Of a DNA stretch of 64,000 nt, positions 16,067 through 27,000 are shown piece by piece (the stretch's first letter is position 1; each line of letters begins with the position of its first letter). Made by a program: the position numbers and the translations under genes. Source of the DNA: Chitinophagaceae bacterium (lineage in GTDB: Bacteria > Bacteroidota > Bacteroidia > Chitinophagales > Chitinophagaceae); assembly GCA_017307755.1 (NCBI GenBank), contig JAFKGQ010000012.1, positions 558,001 through 622,000 of the forward strand. The letters run 5' to 3'. Below the pieces are notes generated by a model. The model searched no databases and had not been told where the DNA came from. It worked only from the letters and a program-made list of their open reading frames with translations.

Positions 16067-18388
16067 CAGGAACAGGAAACAAGCGATGGCGCTGAAAAAC
16101 CCATTGCCTACCCTATCGACAAAGTTTTGCAGAAAGAGAAAGCTCATCGTATAACCGATGGGGATAGCAATAAAGCCTGCGATAGCCAGAAGCCAGATAA
16201 ATTTTTTTGACAGCAGGCTGATGATCTGTCTGCTGCTGGCGCCGATGACCTTGCGGATACCCGTCTCTTTGCGTTTGGTTTCCACTGTATAGATGACGAG
16301 GCCCAATAAGCCCAGCGTGGCAATGCTTAGCGCAATAAATGCCAGGTAACCTAAGAGCGAAATGGTAGCCCGTTGAGAATTATTGTCCGCTATTACTTCA
16401 TCCAGCCAGGAGGCGGAAAATGGTTTTTTGGGTGCAACCGACTGCCACATGGCGGCGACCCGCTGGAGAAGGGCTGATCTATCCGTCCCATTAACGGTGG
16501 CATATAAATATTTGCAGGCGCCTTTTTTGTTCCTAAAGGCGATGGGGTCCACCGGCTTGCCGGCATTTTCATATTTGAAGTCATTTACCACTCCGATGAT
16601 CTCCAGCGAAGTGGAGTCGTTGAGCCAAAGTTTCTTCCCCAGCGCCTCTTCATAGGAGGTAATGCCAAGGCCTTTTAAGGCGCGGGCATTGAGGATGATC
16701 TCCCTTTCTCCCGTGGTGTCGGATGTGGTCCCAAAATTCCTTCCGGCCAGCAGTTGTATGTTCATGGAAGGAATAAAAGTGTTGTCGGTAAAAAAATTAT
16801 TGAGGGATACGGCGTCATTTCTATCGCGGCTTAGCTTTGCATCTGAACGCGTACCGGAAAAGTGTGGGGTGAATAGAACTGACAGCGGGGATACCGTACG
16901 TACGCCGCTGATCATCTCAAGTTTTGGCGCTACCAATGAGGCATTTGTTCCCTCCAGGGGCAGCACCAATACGTTGTCTTTTTTAAAGCCCGGATCCGCC
17001 GCCGACAACATAGAGAACTGTCTGAAAAAAGTGGTCAGGAAAATAATGATCACCAGGGATAAGCTATACTGGAAGACGATGAGGCTCTTTTGCAAACCCA
17101 CTTTGCCAAAGATCTTTGCGGTGGACAGATTTTTCAGGACCCTTACAGGCTGGAATGCCGACAGGATCACCGCCGGTGCCACGCCGGCCAGCAGGCCAGT
17201 GAATAAGGCAAAACCTATGGTATAAAAGAAATACGGCAGGTTGTATTTCCATGAAGAAGGGACCATTTCATACCCATCGTTGAACGGGGCATACCGGACG
17301 ATCAGGGAAAGCAACAGCCAGGAAATGGCCAGCGCAAGAAATGCCTGTAGAATTGATTCCATCAGGTACTGTGTGAATATCTGGTATCTCCGGGCGCCTA
17401 CGATCTTTCTTACGCCGACCTCCTTGGCCCGTGTAAGCGCCCTTGCGATGGTGAGATTGGTATAGTTAAAACAGGCGGCGATGAGAATGATCAGGCTTAT
17501 ATCGATGCCTATCCATAGTTTGGACCATGCAGTGCCTCCGCCAATATCATTATACAGGTGGTCATCCGCAGGCCGTACCTTTTCAATCGGCTGGAGCTCA
17601 AACCTGGCATTCCCATTCTGATCTCCGGCATTAAACCGCTGTGTCGCCATCTGCAGGTGTCCTTCCAACAGCCGTTTATTCGTCCCTTCTTTTGCCAGTA
17701 TATAGGTATAGCTGATCATTAGTTCATTCCAATTGGCTGACCTAGCCGGTAGTAGTTTGTTCTTTTCCAGCACGGGCACAGTGCTTGCCGACGCATACGC
17801 ATCGAAATCGAGATGTGATGAACCTGGTGGTTCACTTAATACGCCGGTGACGAGGAACAGTCCCGTCCCTTGTATATTCAGGGATTTACCAATTGGGTTC
17901 TCACCGCCGAAGAATCTTACGGCCGCAGCTCTGGACAGGACAAGCGTGTTTGGTTGTTGTAAAGCAGTTTGAGGATTTCCCTGTGCGAGTGAAAAACCGA
18001 ATATTTTAAAGAAAGAAGGTTCTGTAAACGCACCATTGAGATATAATTCTTTACCATCAATACTGGCGATACCTTTTAAAGCAGGATAAATATTTACGGT
18101 CTGTTCGATGGCGGCCGTATCAGTCAGCAGGAGGTTGTACATGGGGATGGGCGTACTGGCTAATTTCCAGTGATTGCCATTCTTTTGCGTATAATCGCTA
18201 AGGACACGATAGGTACGTTCGGGATACGGATGAAATTTGTCGTAGTCGAATTCTTTTTGCAGGATGATCAATTGCATCATGCCTACCGACATGCTGAAAG
18301 CAAGTCCGAATAAATTGATAAAGGTCAGCAAACGATTTTTCTTCAGGTTACGATAAGCGATCTTCAGATAGGTCCACAGCATGGGCAA
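15983..18388 (-). CDS. MacB/FtsX-type ABC transporter permease
   Basis: An 801-residue permease with the eight-helix duplicated architecture common in Bacteroidota: N-terminal helix and MacB_PCD periplasmic domain (NLFGLAFSMSVGMMQLIIL; VRFFGGENPIGKSLNIQG), FtsX domain (about 285-420; ARALTRAKEVGVRKIVGARRYQI), a second periplasmic domain, and a second FtsX domain (about 680-800; TKRKETGIRKVIGASSRQIISLLSKKF). Such proteins extrude peptides or drugs or act mechanically on envelope proteins with a separate ATPase. No ATPase gene is adjacent. Its 3' end overlaps the PepSY gene. Confidence 0.93.
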   Translation of the reverse strand: MPMLWTYLKIAYRNLKKNRLLTFINLFGLAFSMSVGMMQLIILQKEFDYDKFHPYPERTYRVLSDYTQKNGNHWKLASTPIPMYNLLLTDTAAIEQTVNIYPALKGIASIDGKELYLNGAFTEPSFFKIFGFSLAQGNPQTALQQPNTLVLSRAAAVRFFGGENPIGKSLNIQGTGLFLVTGVLSEPPGSSHLDFDAYASASTVPVLEKNKLLPARSANWNELMISYTYILAKEGTNKRLLEGHLQMATQRFNAGDQNGNARFELQPIEKVRPADDHLYNDIGGGTAWSKLWIGIDISLIILIAACFNYTNLTIARALTRAKEVGVRKIVGARRYQIFTQYLMESILQAFLALAISWLLLSLIVRYAPFNDGYEMVPSSWKYNLPYFFYTIGFALFTGLLAGVAPAVILSAFQPVRVLKNLSTAKIFGKVGLQKSLIVFQYSLSLVIIIFLTTFFRQFSMLSAADPGFKKDNVLVLPLEGTNASLVAPKLEMISGVRTVSPLSVLFTPHFSGTRSDAKLSRDRNDAVSLNNFFTDNTFIPSMNIQLLAGRNFGTTSDTTGEREIILNARALKGLGITSYEEALGKKLWLNDSTSLEIIGVVNDFKYENAGKPVDPIAFRNKKGACKYLYATVNGTDRSALLQRVAAMWQSVAPKKPFSASWLDEVIADNNSQRATISLLGYLAFIALSIATLGLLGLVIYTVETKRKETGIRKVIGASSRQIISLLSKKFIWLLAIAGFIAIPIGYTMSFLFLQNFVDRVGNGFFSAIACFLFLLSIGLLVIFSQTYRASRENPVASLRTE

Positions 18389-18627
18389 TGATTATAGACG
18401 TAAAGATGCCATTTTTGATCCAAAATACAACTGGTTAATTTTCATATTGTTGCGTATTGTTTCCTCATCAGCATGAACGATTTCGGACGGGAGATGTCCG
18501 GATTTGATACAAATCAGGCCAGTTATACACCCAAGTCTGCCACCTGCTCAGTTACCGCGATTTTCCGCCATAGGATAGATAGTTTAGCCGCCGGTTAAGG
18601 CTCATCATTATTCAAACATTCAGATAT

Positions 18628-19296
18628 ATGCGAAAAACTATCCTGTCCCTCGTCATTGTATGGATGCTGATCCAAACCTCGATTGTTTCAGCCCAGCCTT
18701 CTTCCTCGTCTTATCATCTGCCTGACAAGTTCACCTTTGATTATGAAGTTGTCCAGGTCGTCACCCGTGGCAGGGAATCAACGGATACTGCGGAGATGCA
18801 CTACTATTTCACCAAAAGCGGGGACTATGCCGCCGTAGGGGCGCGGGAGAATGGGGGCGATCACTTTGTGGTCTATACAAAGGACGGCGCCACGGTATTT
18901 ATAGACCTCCGGGAAAAGACGATCTCCGTTTTGAAGATGAAGGATATGGCGGGCGATCTGTCTGTTTTTGGTAAGAAAAAGCTGCCCGGGACAGAACTTG
19001 TCAAGACCGGACAAACAAAAAAGATGCTCGGTTATAAGGCGGAAGAATATAAGAAAAAGGACAGTAGGGGAAAGGAAGTCTTCTGCTGGTACGCCAGGAC
19101 CGGCTTTAACACCCAGTTGATAAAATCCATCGGGAAAAGCGTGGGAGCACCCACATTGAACGAACCCGATCTCCTGCTGGTGGAGGCGGCGGCAGCGGAT
19201 GAACATAGCACCGCCCGTTCTACATTTATTGTTACCAGGAGCATCACCGATAAGCAATACAATTTTTCCACCAAAGGCTACCGGGTGATGAACTAA
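18628..19296 (+). CDS. DUF4412-like secreted protein, first gene of the giant surface-protein operon
   Basis: A 222-residue protein with a clear signal peptide (MRKTILSLVIVWMLIQTSIVSAQ). The mature part is beta-rich (FTFDYEVVQVVTRG, MHYYFTKSGDYAAVG, VFIDLREKTISVLKM, KMLGYKAEEYKKKD), which resembles DUF4412 proteins of the periplasm or cell surface. Their function is unknown; some look like lipoprotein-carrier (LolA-like) folds. It is separated by 12 bp from the barrel gene downstream and has 240 bp of divergent intergenic sequence upstream, so it probably heads the operon. Confidence 0.7.
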   Translation: MRKTILSLVIVWMLIQTSIVSAQPSSSSYHLPDKFTFDYEVVQVVTRGRESTDTAEMHYYFTKSGDYAAVGARENGGDHFVVYTKDGATVFIDLREKTISVLKMKDMAGDLSVFGKKKLPGTELVKTGQTKKMLGYKAEEYKKKDSRGKEVFCWYARTGFNTQLIKSIGKSVGAPTLNEPDLLLVEAAAADEHSTARSTFIVTRSITDKQYNFSTKGYRVMN

Positions 19297-19308
19297 AATC
19301 CTCCTCCT

Positions 19309-21009
19309 TTGAAAAAGATCGTCCTGTTATTATTACCATTGGGATATTTTATACCCGCCGGCGCCCAAAACCTGGAAAACATCGGAAAGCAAAAGCCGTT
19401 TGCATTCCATGGCAGTCTGGGAGCTTCCTCCGGGTTTTATTCTTCCAACGAGCCCATTGCCACACGGCCGCCCTTTGCCTGGAGCATTTATGGGAATTTT
19501 ACGCCTTCCGTGTACAATGTCTCCCTTCCCTTTTCATTTGTCGTTACACAATACAGCAAGAGCTATACCGACCCCTTTGCTCAATTCGGGATCAGTCCCA
19601 CCTATAAATGGATCAAGGTCCACCTGGGATACAGGAATATCGCTTTCTCCCCGATGACCTTTGATGGGCAAAGCTTTTTCGGGGCAGGACTGGAACTCAA
19701 CCCTAAGGGATTCCGGTTCGCCGCCTTTTACGGGAGGCTAAACAGGAAGGTGAATGAGGACACCACCAGCGGGCGTTTTGCCCAGCCGCAATATTCGCGT
19801 ATCGGCTATGGGGTGAAGATCGGTGTCGGCAATGCCGCCAATTATTTTGATCTCATGTATTTTCATGCCCGGGACGACAGCAACTCTGCAACTGTGATTA
19901 ATAAACGATATCTCCGGCCACAGGAAAATACGGTGCTGGGTTCCTCTTTTAAGCTGACCATCCTGAAAAGAATGACCTGGACCACCGACATAGCACTGAG
20001 CGGCCTCACCCAGGACATTTCCCTGGGAAGTGCGTCCACCGACAGCGTACATACAGGGCTAAATAAATTTATGGGGAAATTGGTACGGAGCAACAGCTCT
20101 ACCGTCGCCAATTATGCCGGACAGACTTCCCTCTCCCTTATATTGAGAGGATACAATACGACCCTGGGCTACCGGCGGGTGGAGCCGGATTTCAAATCGC
20201 TCGGGACTCCGTACATGTTGAACGATATCGAGCTGATCAGCTGGCTGAATAATTTCAATCTGCTGGCCGGGAAGCTCAATATCAATACGAGCATGTCCAA
20301 TCAGCATAACGACCTCGAAAGAAAACTCCCCTCCAGGATGAATACATTTGTCAGCACGGCTGGGCTCAATGCGCTGTTCTCCCCCCATTTTATACTCAAC
20401 TTCAATTATTCGGGTTATATCCTCCGGCAAAAAGACGGGACCAGCACCTTGAAAGACTCCACCCGGCTGAGCCAGGATATCCATCAATTTACACTTACGC
20501 CCGTCTATACCATTTCGAAGAACAGCCTGATGCACAGCATCAGCGCCAGCGGTAATTATATGATGCTCCAGGATCATAACCCTGCTACTTCTCCCTATAC
20601 CAGTAGTAACAATACTTCCCTCTCCCTGAATTACACTTTAGGCTTTACCAGAGCAGCGCTGAACCTTACTCTCAGCGGTATTCACAACCTGTACAAGCAG
20701 GATACGAACAGCTATTCCTCCAATGGGGTCAACCTGGGCGTCTCCAAACAGCTGTTGAAGGAACAAAAGCTTAGCCTGCAGGGTACTGTCGGATATCTCT
20801 TTAATAAGTCGAGCTATGGGAATGCAAGAGACAATCTCACGTTTTCCGGGAATGTAAGCTACCGGCTGAAGAACCATTCCCTGAACGGGTATGCCAATTA
20901 TATCTATACACCTTATAACCCGATAGTTACTATCATCAACAAACAAACGCCTTCCGCCGTGGCCACTAAGAATTTCGCGGGAGGGATTTCCTATAATTAC
21001 TCATTCTGA
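19309..21009 (+). CDS. Predicted outer-membrane beta-barrel protein of the giant surface-protein operon
   Basis: A 566-residue protein starting at a TTG codon 12 bp after the previous stop. The signal peptide is MKKIVLLLLPLGYFIPAGAQ. The rest consists almost wholly of alternating amphipathic strands (YKWIKVHLGYRNIAFSPM, FRFAAFYGRLNRKV, YFDLMYFHARDD, LSLILRGYNTTLGYRRVEP) and ends in an aromatic strand (AGGISYNYSF), as expected for an outer-membrane barrel of about 20 or more strands. No TonB plug is present. I do not recognise the family by name. Its neighbour is a 2158-residue secreted protein 17 bp downstream, so a role as export channel or surface anchor for that protein is plausible but not shown. 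Confidence 0.75.
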   Translation: MKKIVLLLLPLGYFIPAGAQNLENIGKQKPFAFHGSLGASSGFYSSNEPIATRPPFAWSIYGNFTPSVYNVSLPFSFVVTQYSKSYTDPFAQFGISPTYKWIKVHLGYRNIAFSPMTFDGQSFFGAGLELNPKGFRFAAFYGRLNRKVNEDTTSGRFAQPQYSRIGYGVKIGVGNAANYFDLMYFHARDDSNSATVINKRYLRPQENTVLGSSFKLTILKRMTWTTDIALSGLTQDISLGSASTDSVHTGLNKFMGKLVRSNSSTVANYAGQTSLSLILRGYNTTLGYRRVEPDFKSLGTPYMLNDIELISWLNNFNLLAGKLNINTSMSNQHNDLERKLPSRMNTFVSTAGLNALFSPHFILNFNYSGYILRQKDGTSTLKDSTRLSQDIHQFTLTPVYTISKNSLMHSISASGNYMMLQDHNPATSPYTSSNNTSLSLNYTLGFTRAALNLTLSGIHNLYKQDTNSYSSNGVNLGVSKQLLKEQKLSLQGTVGYLFNKSSYGNARDNLTFSGNVSYRLKNHSLNGYANYIYTPYNPIVTIINKQTPSAVATKNFAGGISYNYSF

Positions 21010-21026
21010 TGAAAAGCTATTAAGAT

Positions 21027-24000
21027 ATGATCAAAAGGAATAAACGATGGGCAGCCCTGATCTTGCTGCAATTCGCAGTAAAATGCCTGATTGCCCACTC
21101 TTATGGCGTGATCGTAACAACCACGGCCATTCCTCCCGTAAACCCCATGATCAACCAGGCCATCCTGTCCAGTCAGATCAATACCATGCTATTGAACAAT
21201 GTCGTTGGGGCGGGGAGTTTGCAGGTGGTAGTGCTCGGTAAGATCGAGTGTCTTTCTCCTTCCCCTTTTTCTATTGCGCTGAACCCGACATTCGCCACGC
21301 GGGTACCGCCTATGACCCTGGCGCCGGCCGTCCCGACGCAAATGAACGCTACCCAGCTTTCCGCGGCCTTTGCGGATTTCAACCCTAATTATCTTGTTGC
21401 CACCGGCATCGACCTGACGACGGTGATCGATGCCAATCATCGTCTGACCTTACCTGCCGGGACCTACCGCATCTGTTTTGCCGTCATGTCATACAGCGTT
21501 ACGGGTGGTCCTGGCAGTTATCTATCCGACCCCAACAACGGCTGCGGAACATTTACCATCGGCGCCACGCAGCCTGCCGGAGGTGTTATCATCACTACCC
21601 AGGCCATTCCGCCGGCGAACGCCGTTATCCTCCGTAGCATATTGGGCGGCGGCGTTCGCAGCCTGGTTCAGTTCAATAATCCGGGAGGCGGGCCTACCCA
21701 GGTAAAACTATTTGGGAAGATCGAATGTCTTTCCCCTTCGCCTTTCACACTATCCCTGAACCCTGGCTATCAGCAGCAAGCGGCTCTCACCTTAACGCCC
21801 GGTGTTCCCCTCCAGCTGAGCGCCGCCCAGCTATTGGATGCATTTGGTCAGTTCAGCCAGGCCAATCTGGTGTCCAGCGGCATTGCGCTCAACAGTCTGA
21901 CCGACCCCAACAACAACCTGAAGCTTCCGGATGGGACTTACCGTCTTTGTCTGTATGCACGCTATGTAACCCCCAACGGACTGGGAGGGGATGCATCGAG
22001 CCGGGACCTGGGTTGCGGCACTTTCACCGTCTGTACAAAAGCATCCGCTCCGCAGTTTACACAACCCGTCAATAATTTCTCCCTTTCGAGCTCTGTGGCG
22101 ACGGTGATGCCGGGCTCCCCGATGTTGTTTTCCTGGACGGCTCCTAACGCCACCTGTGGTGGTATCCTCACCCAGTTGAATTATGATCTGGAGATCCATG
22201 AGCTGCTGTCCTCACAGACAGTAACGGACGCGATCAACAACCCTTTTTTGTATAAAAAGACCCAGTTGAATACGCCCAATTTCCTTCTGGATACATTGCT
22301 CAATAGGAACGTTCTCCAGCAGGGTAAGCAATATGTCATCCGTGTCAGGGCTTATACCAACGGCAACTCCTCTGTGGAGTTCGACAACTCCGGCTATTCA
22401 CGGATCGAAGCCTTCCAGTACGGCAACTCCGGCGTTGTACAGGGACAACCCCCTCTGCAGGGAGGGAACACGCCGAATAACAACCCGCCTATCGATGCTA
22501 CGGGGGCGGACTGTGGATTGGTGTCTCCTTCGAACACGACCTTGCTGGATAAGAACACCAATTTTTCGGGCGTGTCTGTAAAGGTGGGGGAATTCACGTT
22601 AGTGCCGGGGACGATCAAGGCGGGTAATGACGGGACGTTCAGCGGCGACGGCACCATTGAATGGAGTCCGCTGGGGGTGGGATCTATCAAACTCTCCGTA
22701 GTATATGACAAAATAAAGATCAACAGCTCGAAGGAATTGATAGACGGGGTGGTGACCAGCTCCACGAACAGGACCCAGTTCCAGAATGCGACGTTCAGCA
22801 GCTTTAAAGATGTCGCGGGCAAGACGGGGCCGGCCCTGGATAAATTATCGCATGATGTGGAGGATTTTATCAATAACAATGCAGCGACGCATCTCGTGAG
22901 CCAGATCACGGGTTCCACGCCTGTCGATTTCCCCATCGGGCTCAACCAGCAGGACATGAGCGGAACGCCTGTTACCCTGGCGATCATGAGTATGGTATTC
23001 GGACCTAAAGGGGCTACCATGTCCGTGCTCATGAATGTGAATATCCCTGAAGCCAACGGTTGGTTGTCCCTGGCTGGAACGAACATCTGCGTAAAGCCGG
23101 CCGGGGCTTCTTTCAGCCAGGGAACTTTATTCCTGCCTGCTGACCGGGATTTTAACATCGGCAGCGGAGGGAACAATCTGAATATAAAATTCAAGGGATG
23201 TCCCAGCGCCGACTCGACCAGCGGCACATATGTGAGCTGGGCCAATAACAAACTCTCGGAGATCGTCGTGCATGCGGAAATGAGCCTTCCCCGGAATGCC
23301 GTTGTCCCGGAAGACCCCAAAGGAGAGATACAGGGTGGGGCCGTGGTAGCGAAGATCCTTTTCAGTTTTCATGAATGGGAAGACTGGGTGGCTTCGCTGG
23401 ACCTCCCGCATTTTCAGATCGCCGGGGTCAGCGGGCTCAGTTTTCAGGCAAGCACCATATTTTATGATCACTCTTCCAAACGGGACGCATCTTCTTTTGA
23501 AGTACCCGATCAATATACCAAGCCGGCAGGCGGCGCTTTTGAGGGATTGTATATAAAAGACTTAAAGGTCCTGCTGCCTTCCGACTTTAAAACTTTCAAC
23601 AATTCTACGACCCGGACATCCTTTGACGCGCATAATTTTATCATCGATGACAAGGGGGTGAGCGCCAGTCTGCAGGGATCCAAGATCATCGACCTTTCGA
23701 CGGGCAACCTGGGCGGATGGGCTTTTTCGCTGGACTCGGTAGGCGTCCTTATCGTACAGAACACGTTCAAAAGCGGAGGATTGAACGGACAGATCTTATT
23801 GCCCATCAGCAGCACGCCGCTGGCTTACCAGGGTGACCTGCATGTCAACAAGGATTCCCTGCAATATGAATTTGTTATTCAGCCCGCCGACAATATGAAG
23901 TTCGATATCTGGAAGGCCTATGTCCAGTTGAATAAGAATTCCGCTTTCCAGGTGAAGAAGGATGACAAGGGCGCGGCTGTCTCCGTGATCCTCAACGGCA

Positions 24001-27000
24001 CCATCGGGTTTGATATTTCCGACGGCAGCCCCTCGATAAAATTCGACGCGATAAAATTCGACAGTCTGGGGATGGCTAACCGAAACCCTTCCACAAAAAA
24101 AGACGAATTCTGGTATAGTGCGGGCACCTGGGCATTGGCCAGCCCTCAAAAATCGGTGGGCGGCTTCCCCATTTCTCTGAACGACGTAACGCCGTATATG
24201 GGCAATGACAACGGCGAATTGAAAATGGGCGTCAAATTCGGTCTGAACCTGGACCTGGGATTTGGTGATAAGTCCGTTATCAGTGTCGGGACAAACATCG
24301 GTATTTACGGTAAGTTAAAAGTGGGCATGGCCGGGAAGGCCCCTTCCATCGACCTGGCCGGCTTTGGCATCGACGTGGATTCCGTCAAAGTAAAGGGGGA
24401 CGTCGGCCCTGTGAACATCGACGGTTATATCGCCTTTTACAAACGTGACAACACCTATGGGGACGGATTGAAAGGACATGTGGAAGCAAAATTCCCGTTG
24501 CTCACCGCCGAAGCCACCGTGCAGTTCGGGAATGTAAATAATTATAATTACTGGTACGTGGACGGCTGCGTCACACTACCGCCGCCGGGGTTGGCCGTAG
24601 GGGCGGGAATGGTGAGCATCGTGGGCTTTGGAGGAGGAGCTTATTATAATATGGAAATGACGGGCAACCTGCCGGCCGACCCGGCCCATCTCACCGCAGC
24701 CACCGCACCCGGCAATCATACGCCCGGCACTACATTGTCCGGGGTCACCTTTGTACCAAAACTGAACAGCGCCGGTATCCGGGCCACCGTCTGTATCGGT
24801 CTTTCTTCTCCCGATGTCATGAATGCCAAGGTCACCATGACGGGACAGATACAGAATGGAGCGTTGCAGGAACTGGACCTCAACGGGGATATCTACGTCA
24901 TGACCGATTTCCCGGATAATAGCAACGCCACCGTACATGGAGTAGTGGATATAACCTATGACTTTGCGCATAACAAGTTCAACCTGAATGCGGATATACA
25001 GGCGGCCCTGGCCACGGTGAAGGTGGATATCCCCATCGGGCTGTATGCGGGCCCCGACGGGTGGTACTTCAAACTGGGCGATGCTTTTGGGAAGCGGGTT
25101 TCCTTTACCCTTTTAGATGCGCAAGGCGATCTCTTTTCCGCCCACATCGGCGCCACTGCCTATATGATGATGGGCAGCCTCATCAACCCCAATCTGCCTG
25201 ACTTGCCCGTGGAGCTCACTTCCTTTGGGGTGCAGCGCGACCCGTCGGTGGATAAATTTGTCAACTCGCTAAACAAGGCTGACGGGGCCGGGTTCATGTT
25301 TGGCGCCCGTGTGGACGGCAGCGTGGGTTTCAATTTTGCTTTTCTGTATGCGAAAGTAAAAGCCATCCTTGGTTTCGACCTGGCCCTGAAAAACTTTTCC
25401 AATTTCACCTGCGGCGGCAAGAGCGCCGGCTGGAATAACTGGTACGCACTCGGACAAATGTATTTTTATTTCGACCTGGACGTGGGTATCCATGTGGATG
25501 TATGGTTCTACAGTGGAGATCTATCCCTGGTGCAGTTTAAGGCAGGCGCGGTATTGTCCGGAGGATTACCCAACCCCACCTGGCTGGATGGAAGCGTCCA
25601 TGTACAGGGCAGTGTGCTGGACGGCCTGGTCAAAGTTAATACCAGTGCGCATTTTAGCATCGGGGACAAGTGTTATCCCAGCCCGGACCCACTGAAGGAT
25701 ATCAAGATCATCAGCGACTATGGCCCCAAGGATAAGAGCGATGTATTCGATCTGCCGTTTGCCGCAGCCAATGTGCCGCTGAATGTCAATTTCGATATAC
25801 TCGTACCACCTACTTCGGCGCATCCTGATGGAGAGACGAGGACCTACCGGTTTGACATCTATTCCTTCAAATTGAGAAAGCACAGCAACGGACAGGAAGT
25901 GCAGGGGGGTACCGATTACAGCAATGGTAACCAGACCGTGACGTTGAAACGTACTACGATGCTGGAAGGACGGACACAGTATGATGCGGAGATCGTCTGT
26001 AATGTCCGGCAATTGAATCCCAACACGTATGTCTGGGAAGATCCGTACAATGACAAGGATGGAAGGAAGGAGGCGATGCAGGAGATCACCCGGTTCAGCT
26101 TTGTCACCGGGCCTGCTCCGGACTATATACCCGACGGCAATGTCCATTTTGCGTATCCCGTAGACCGGCAGCGCTATGTGTTAAAACAGGAGATGGGTGG
26201 CGCAGCCGTCATTGCCGTCAACCAATGGCAGGATAATATCCTGAAGGACGACGCCAATAAATTCAACATCAACGTACGTAACTTCTCCTATGTGTATTTT
26301 ATCGATGTGAACGGGAGTGATACGCTAAAGACGAACTTTACGCCTGACAGGAGCACCAACACCCTACGCTATACACTGCCTGCGGGTCTTAAAAACAATA
26401 CCACCTACAGGGCGGAATTCTGGTCCGTGCAGAGTGACATGAATATGAAGCTGAACCTTTCATTGCTGAAAGGAGAGACGACGCGGAATTACAACGGGGC
26501 AGCCGCCCAGATACGGCAAACTTCCGTTGCCGGGATGGCGAAGCTGAATGTCTCTGTACAGCGGCCCATCTATACGTATTATTTCCGGACCAGCGCGTAC
26601 AACACTTTCTCTGATAAGATCAATGCTTTTGGTAACTGGACGGCCACAGCCACACAAAATGGGTTGGCTATCGCCGGTGATGGCAGCGGGCCTGAAAGTT
26701 TTGATAAGATTGAGGCCAGGGGTTTCCAGTCACCGGATGGGACTACTTTCCCGGCTATGTTCCAGGTGAATGTTCCCTGGGACAGGAATAGACAGAACGA
26801 TGCTTTTGCCGACAACAATTTATATGGGAATGCCTTTGTGATGGCTTTTTTCCGGGTGACCTGCGATTTCGGCGCCCGTGAGATCAGGGGCAATAGCCTG
26901 GATGATGCTTTCAAGCCTGTGGGCGCTGTCGATTGGTGGAGCGGGTTGAGCGTTCAGCCACCCCTGAATAACAGCGAGGCCGGGATAAAGAGTTCGGTAA

